The notes beneath the pieces were generated by a model that was not told the DNA's origin, ran no database searches, and saw only the letters and a program-made list of their open reading frames with translations. From the NCBI GenBank assembly GCA_947461805.1, contig CANHMJ010000006.1, forward strand, positions 1-23,741: a stretch of 23,741 nucleotides of DNA, read 5' to 3'. Shown in pieces: positions 23,065 through 23,741 of this stretch. Made by a program: the position numbers and the translations under genes. The stretch is from Burkholderiaceae bacterium. Its GTDB lineage: Bacteria; Pseudomonadota; Gammaproteobacteria; Burkholderiales; Burkholderiaceae. Position 1 is the first letter of the stretch. Each line of letters starts with the position of its first letter.

Positions 23065-23741
23065 TAAAAACGCTCCAACTCAGGGTGCGGTAACTTGCCA
23101 CCGCTGATGCGCATGCGGCCGTACTCGGCGCAGCGGCTGAGGGTCGGAATAGCTTTGTCGGGATTAAGCAATTGGGCTGGGTCAAAGGCGCGTTTCACGC
23201 CCCAAAATAACTCCCGCTCATGCTCGCCAAATTGCACGCACATCGAATTGATCTTTTCGATACCAACACCATGTTCGCCGGTAATGGTTCCACCGAGTTC
23301 AACGCAGGCCTCTAGTATGTCAGTGCCAAATTCTTCAGCGCGATGCCACTCATCTGGATCGGCACCATTAAATAAAATGAGCGGATGCATATTGCCGTCG
23401 CCCGCATGGAATACATTTAAGCAGCCCAGTCGATATTTCTTTTCCATTTCCTGAATGCGGCGCAAGAGCGTAGCAATGTGGCGCCGCGGAATAGTCCCAT
23501 CCATGCAGTAGTAGTCCGCTGCAATCCGGCCAGCTGCTGGGAAAGCATTCTTGCGACCACTCCAAAACGTCAGGCGCTCCGTTTCATTTTTGGAGACGCG
23601 AATGCCGCTTGCTCCGGCTTTTTCTAATACCGCAGTCATGCGTCCAATTTCTTCAGCCACTTCCTCTGGCGTACCATCGGACTCACATAGCAAAATAGCA
23701 ACGGCGTCTAAGTCGTAGCCAGCGTGCACAAACTCCTCGAC
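23064..23741 (-). CDS. glcD: Glycolate oxidase FAD-linked subunit GlcD, C-terminal part (5' end outside window)
   Basis: The last 225 residues of the catalytic FAD subunit, which oxidises glycolate (and D-lactate) to glyoxylate (E. coli GlcD has 499). The frame runs off the window edge, beginning VEEFVHAGYDLDAVAILLCE. The FAD-oxidase C-terminal domain is seen with NVFHAGDGNMHPLILF, which carries the conserved substrate/metal-site His residues. GEHGVGIEKI follows, then FDPAQLLNPDKAIP. The end is GGKLPHPELERF. It is first of the visible glcDEF-yggS-proC run. The promoter and any glcC-type regulator lie outside the window. Confidence 0.96.
   Translation of the reverse strand, partial: VEEFVHAGYDLDAVAILLCESDGTPEEVAEEIGRMTAVLEKAGASGIRVSKNETERLTFWSGRKNAFPAAGRIAADYYCMDGTIPRRHIATLLRRIQEMEKKYRLGCLNVFHAGDGNMHPLILFNGADPDEWHRAEEFGTDILEACVELGGTITGEHGVGIEKINSMCVQFGEHERELFWGVKRAFDPAQLLNPDKAIPTLSRCAEYGRMRISGGKLPHPELERF

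Noticed and set aside
1..23741. A hidden novel system, mobile element, CRISPR array or RNA gene
   Set aside because: All long frames are assigned to known core families in standard clusters. Gaps are 170 bp or shorter. No repeat array, inverted terminal repeats, transposase or tRNA-like cloverleaf was found on reading.

Overview
The window looks like a stretch of core chromosome from a betaproteobacterium of the order Burkholderiales, most likely Polynucleobacter or a close freshwater relative. This is inferred from the protein sequences, the roughly balanced base composition judged by eye, very tight gene packing and the gene set (split pntA, glcDEF, recG-oxyR-ubiA). No phylogenetic search could be run. 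Every long reading frame was recognised. I see no mobile element, CRISPR array, tRNA, rRNA, prophage or candidate novel defence system, and no gene-free gap over 300 bases. The largest gap is about 170 bp, between pntAA and mnmA.

Layout. (1) 1-1849, plus: the 3' end of groES and complete groEL, followed by a strong hairpin terminator. (2) 1989-4861, minus: the three-gene proton-translocating transhydrogenase operon pntAA-pntAB-pntB, with its own UUCG-loop terminator facing groEL. (3) 5032-6147, plus: mnmA (tRNA 2-thiouridylase). 6168-6782, minus: a glutathione S-transferase. (4) 6870-9646, plus: purB and waaA, joined by a 4-base GTGA overlap. (5) 9643-15110, minus: queA-tgt-yajC-secD-secF, the classic queuosine/preprotein-translocase cluster, whose last stop codon overlaps the waaA stop codon. 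(6) 15141-19007, plus: recG-oxyR-ubiA, starting only 30 bp from the divergent queA. (7) 18996-23741, minus: glcD (partial)-glcE-glcF-yggS-proC, tightly overlapped and running into the 3' end of ubiA.

How the genes work together. GlcDEF oxidises glycolate to glyoxylate and passes electrons to the quinone pool. UbiA makes the ubiquinone precursor for that pool. PntAA/AB/B uses the proton gradient to make NADPH, which feeds ProC (P5C reductase) and the antioxidant systems probably governed by OxyR. OxyR here has both peroxide-sensing cysteines, at residues 199 and 208. Tgt, QueA and MnmA modify wobble positions of tRNA. YajC-SecD-SecF powers late steps of protein export. WaaA builds the Kdo-lipid A core. 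GroES/GroEL folds cytosolic proteins.

Several starts are set by ribosome-binding site, homology or overlap rather than by the longest frame: pntAB, yajC, recG, proC and glcF. purB and waaA start at GTG and ubiA at TTG. The most interesting observations concern gene organisation: near-zero divergent spacing, overlapping convergent ends, a probable near-leaderless gst, and the glc-yggS-proC coupling. None of them amounts to a new system.
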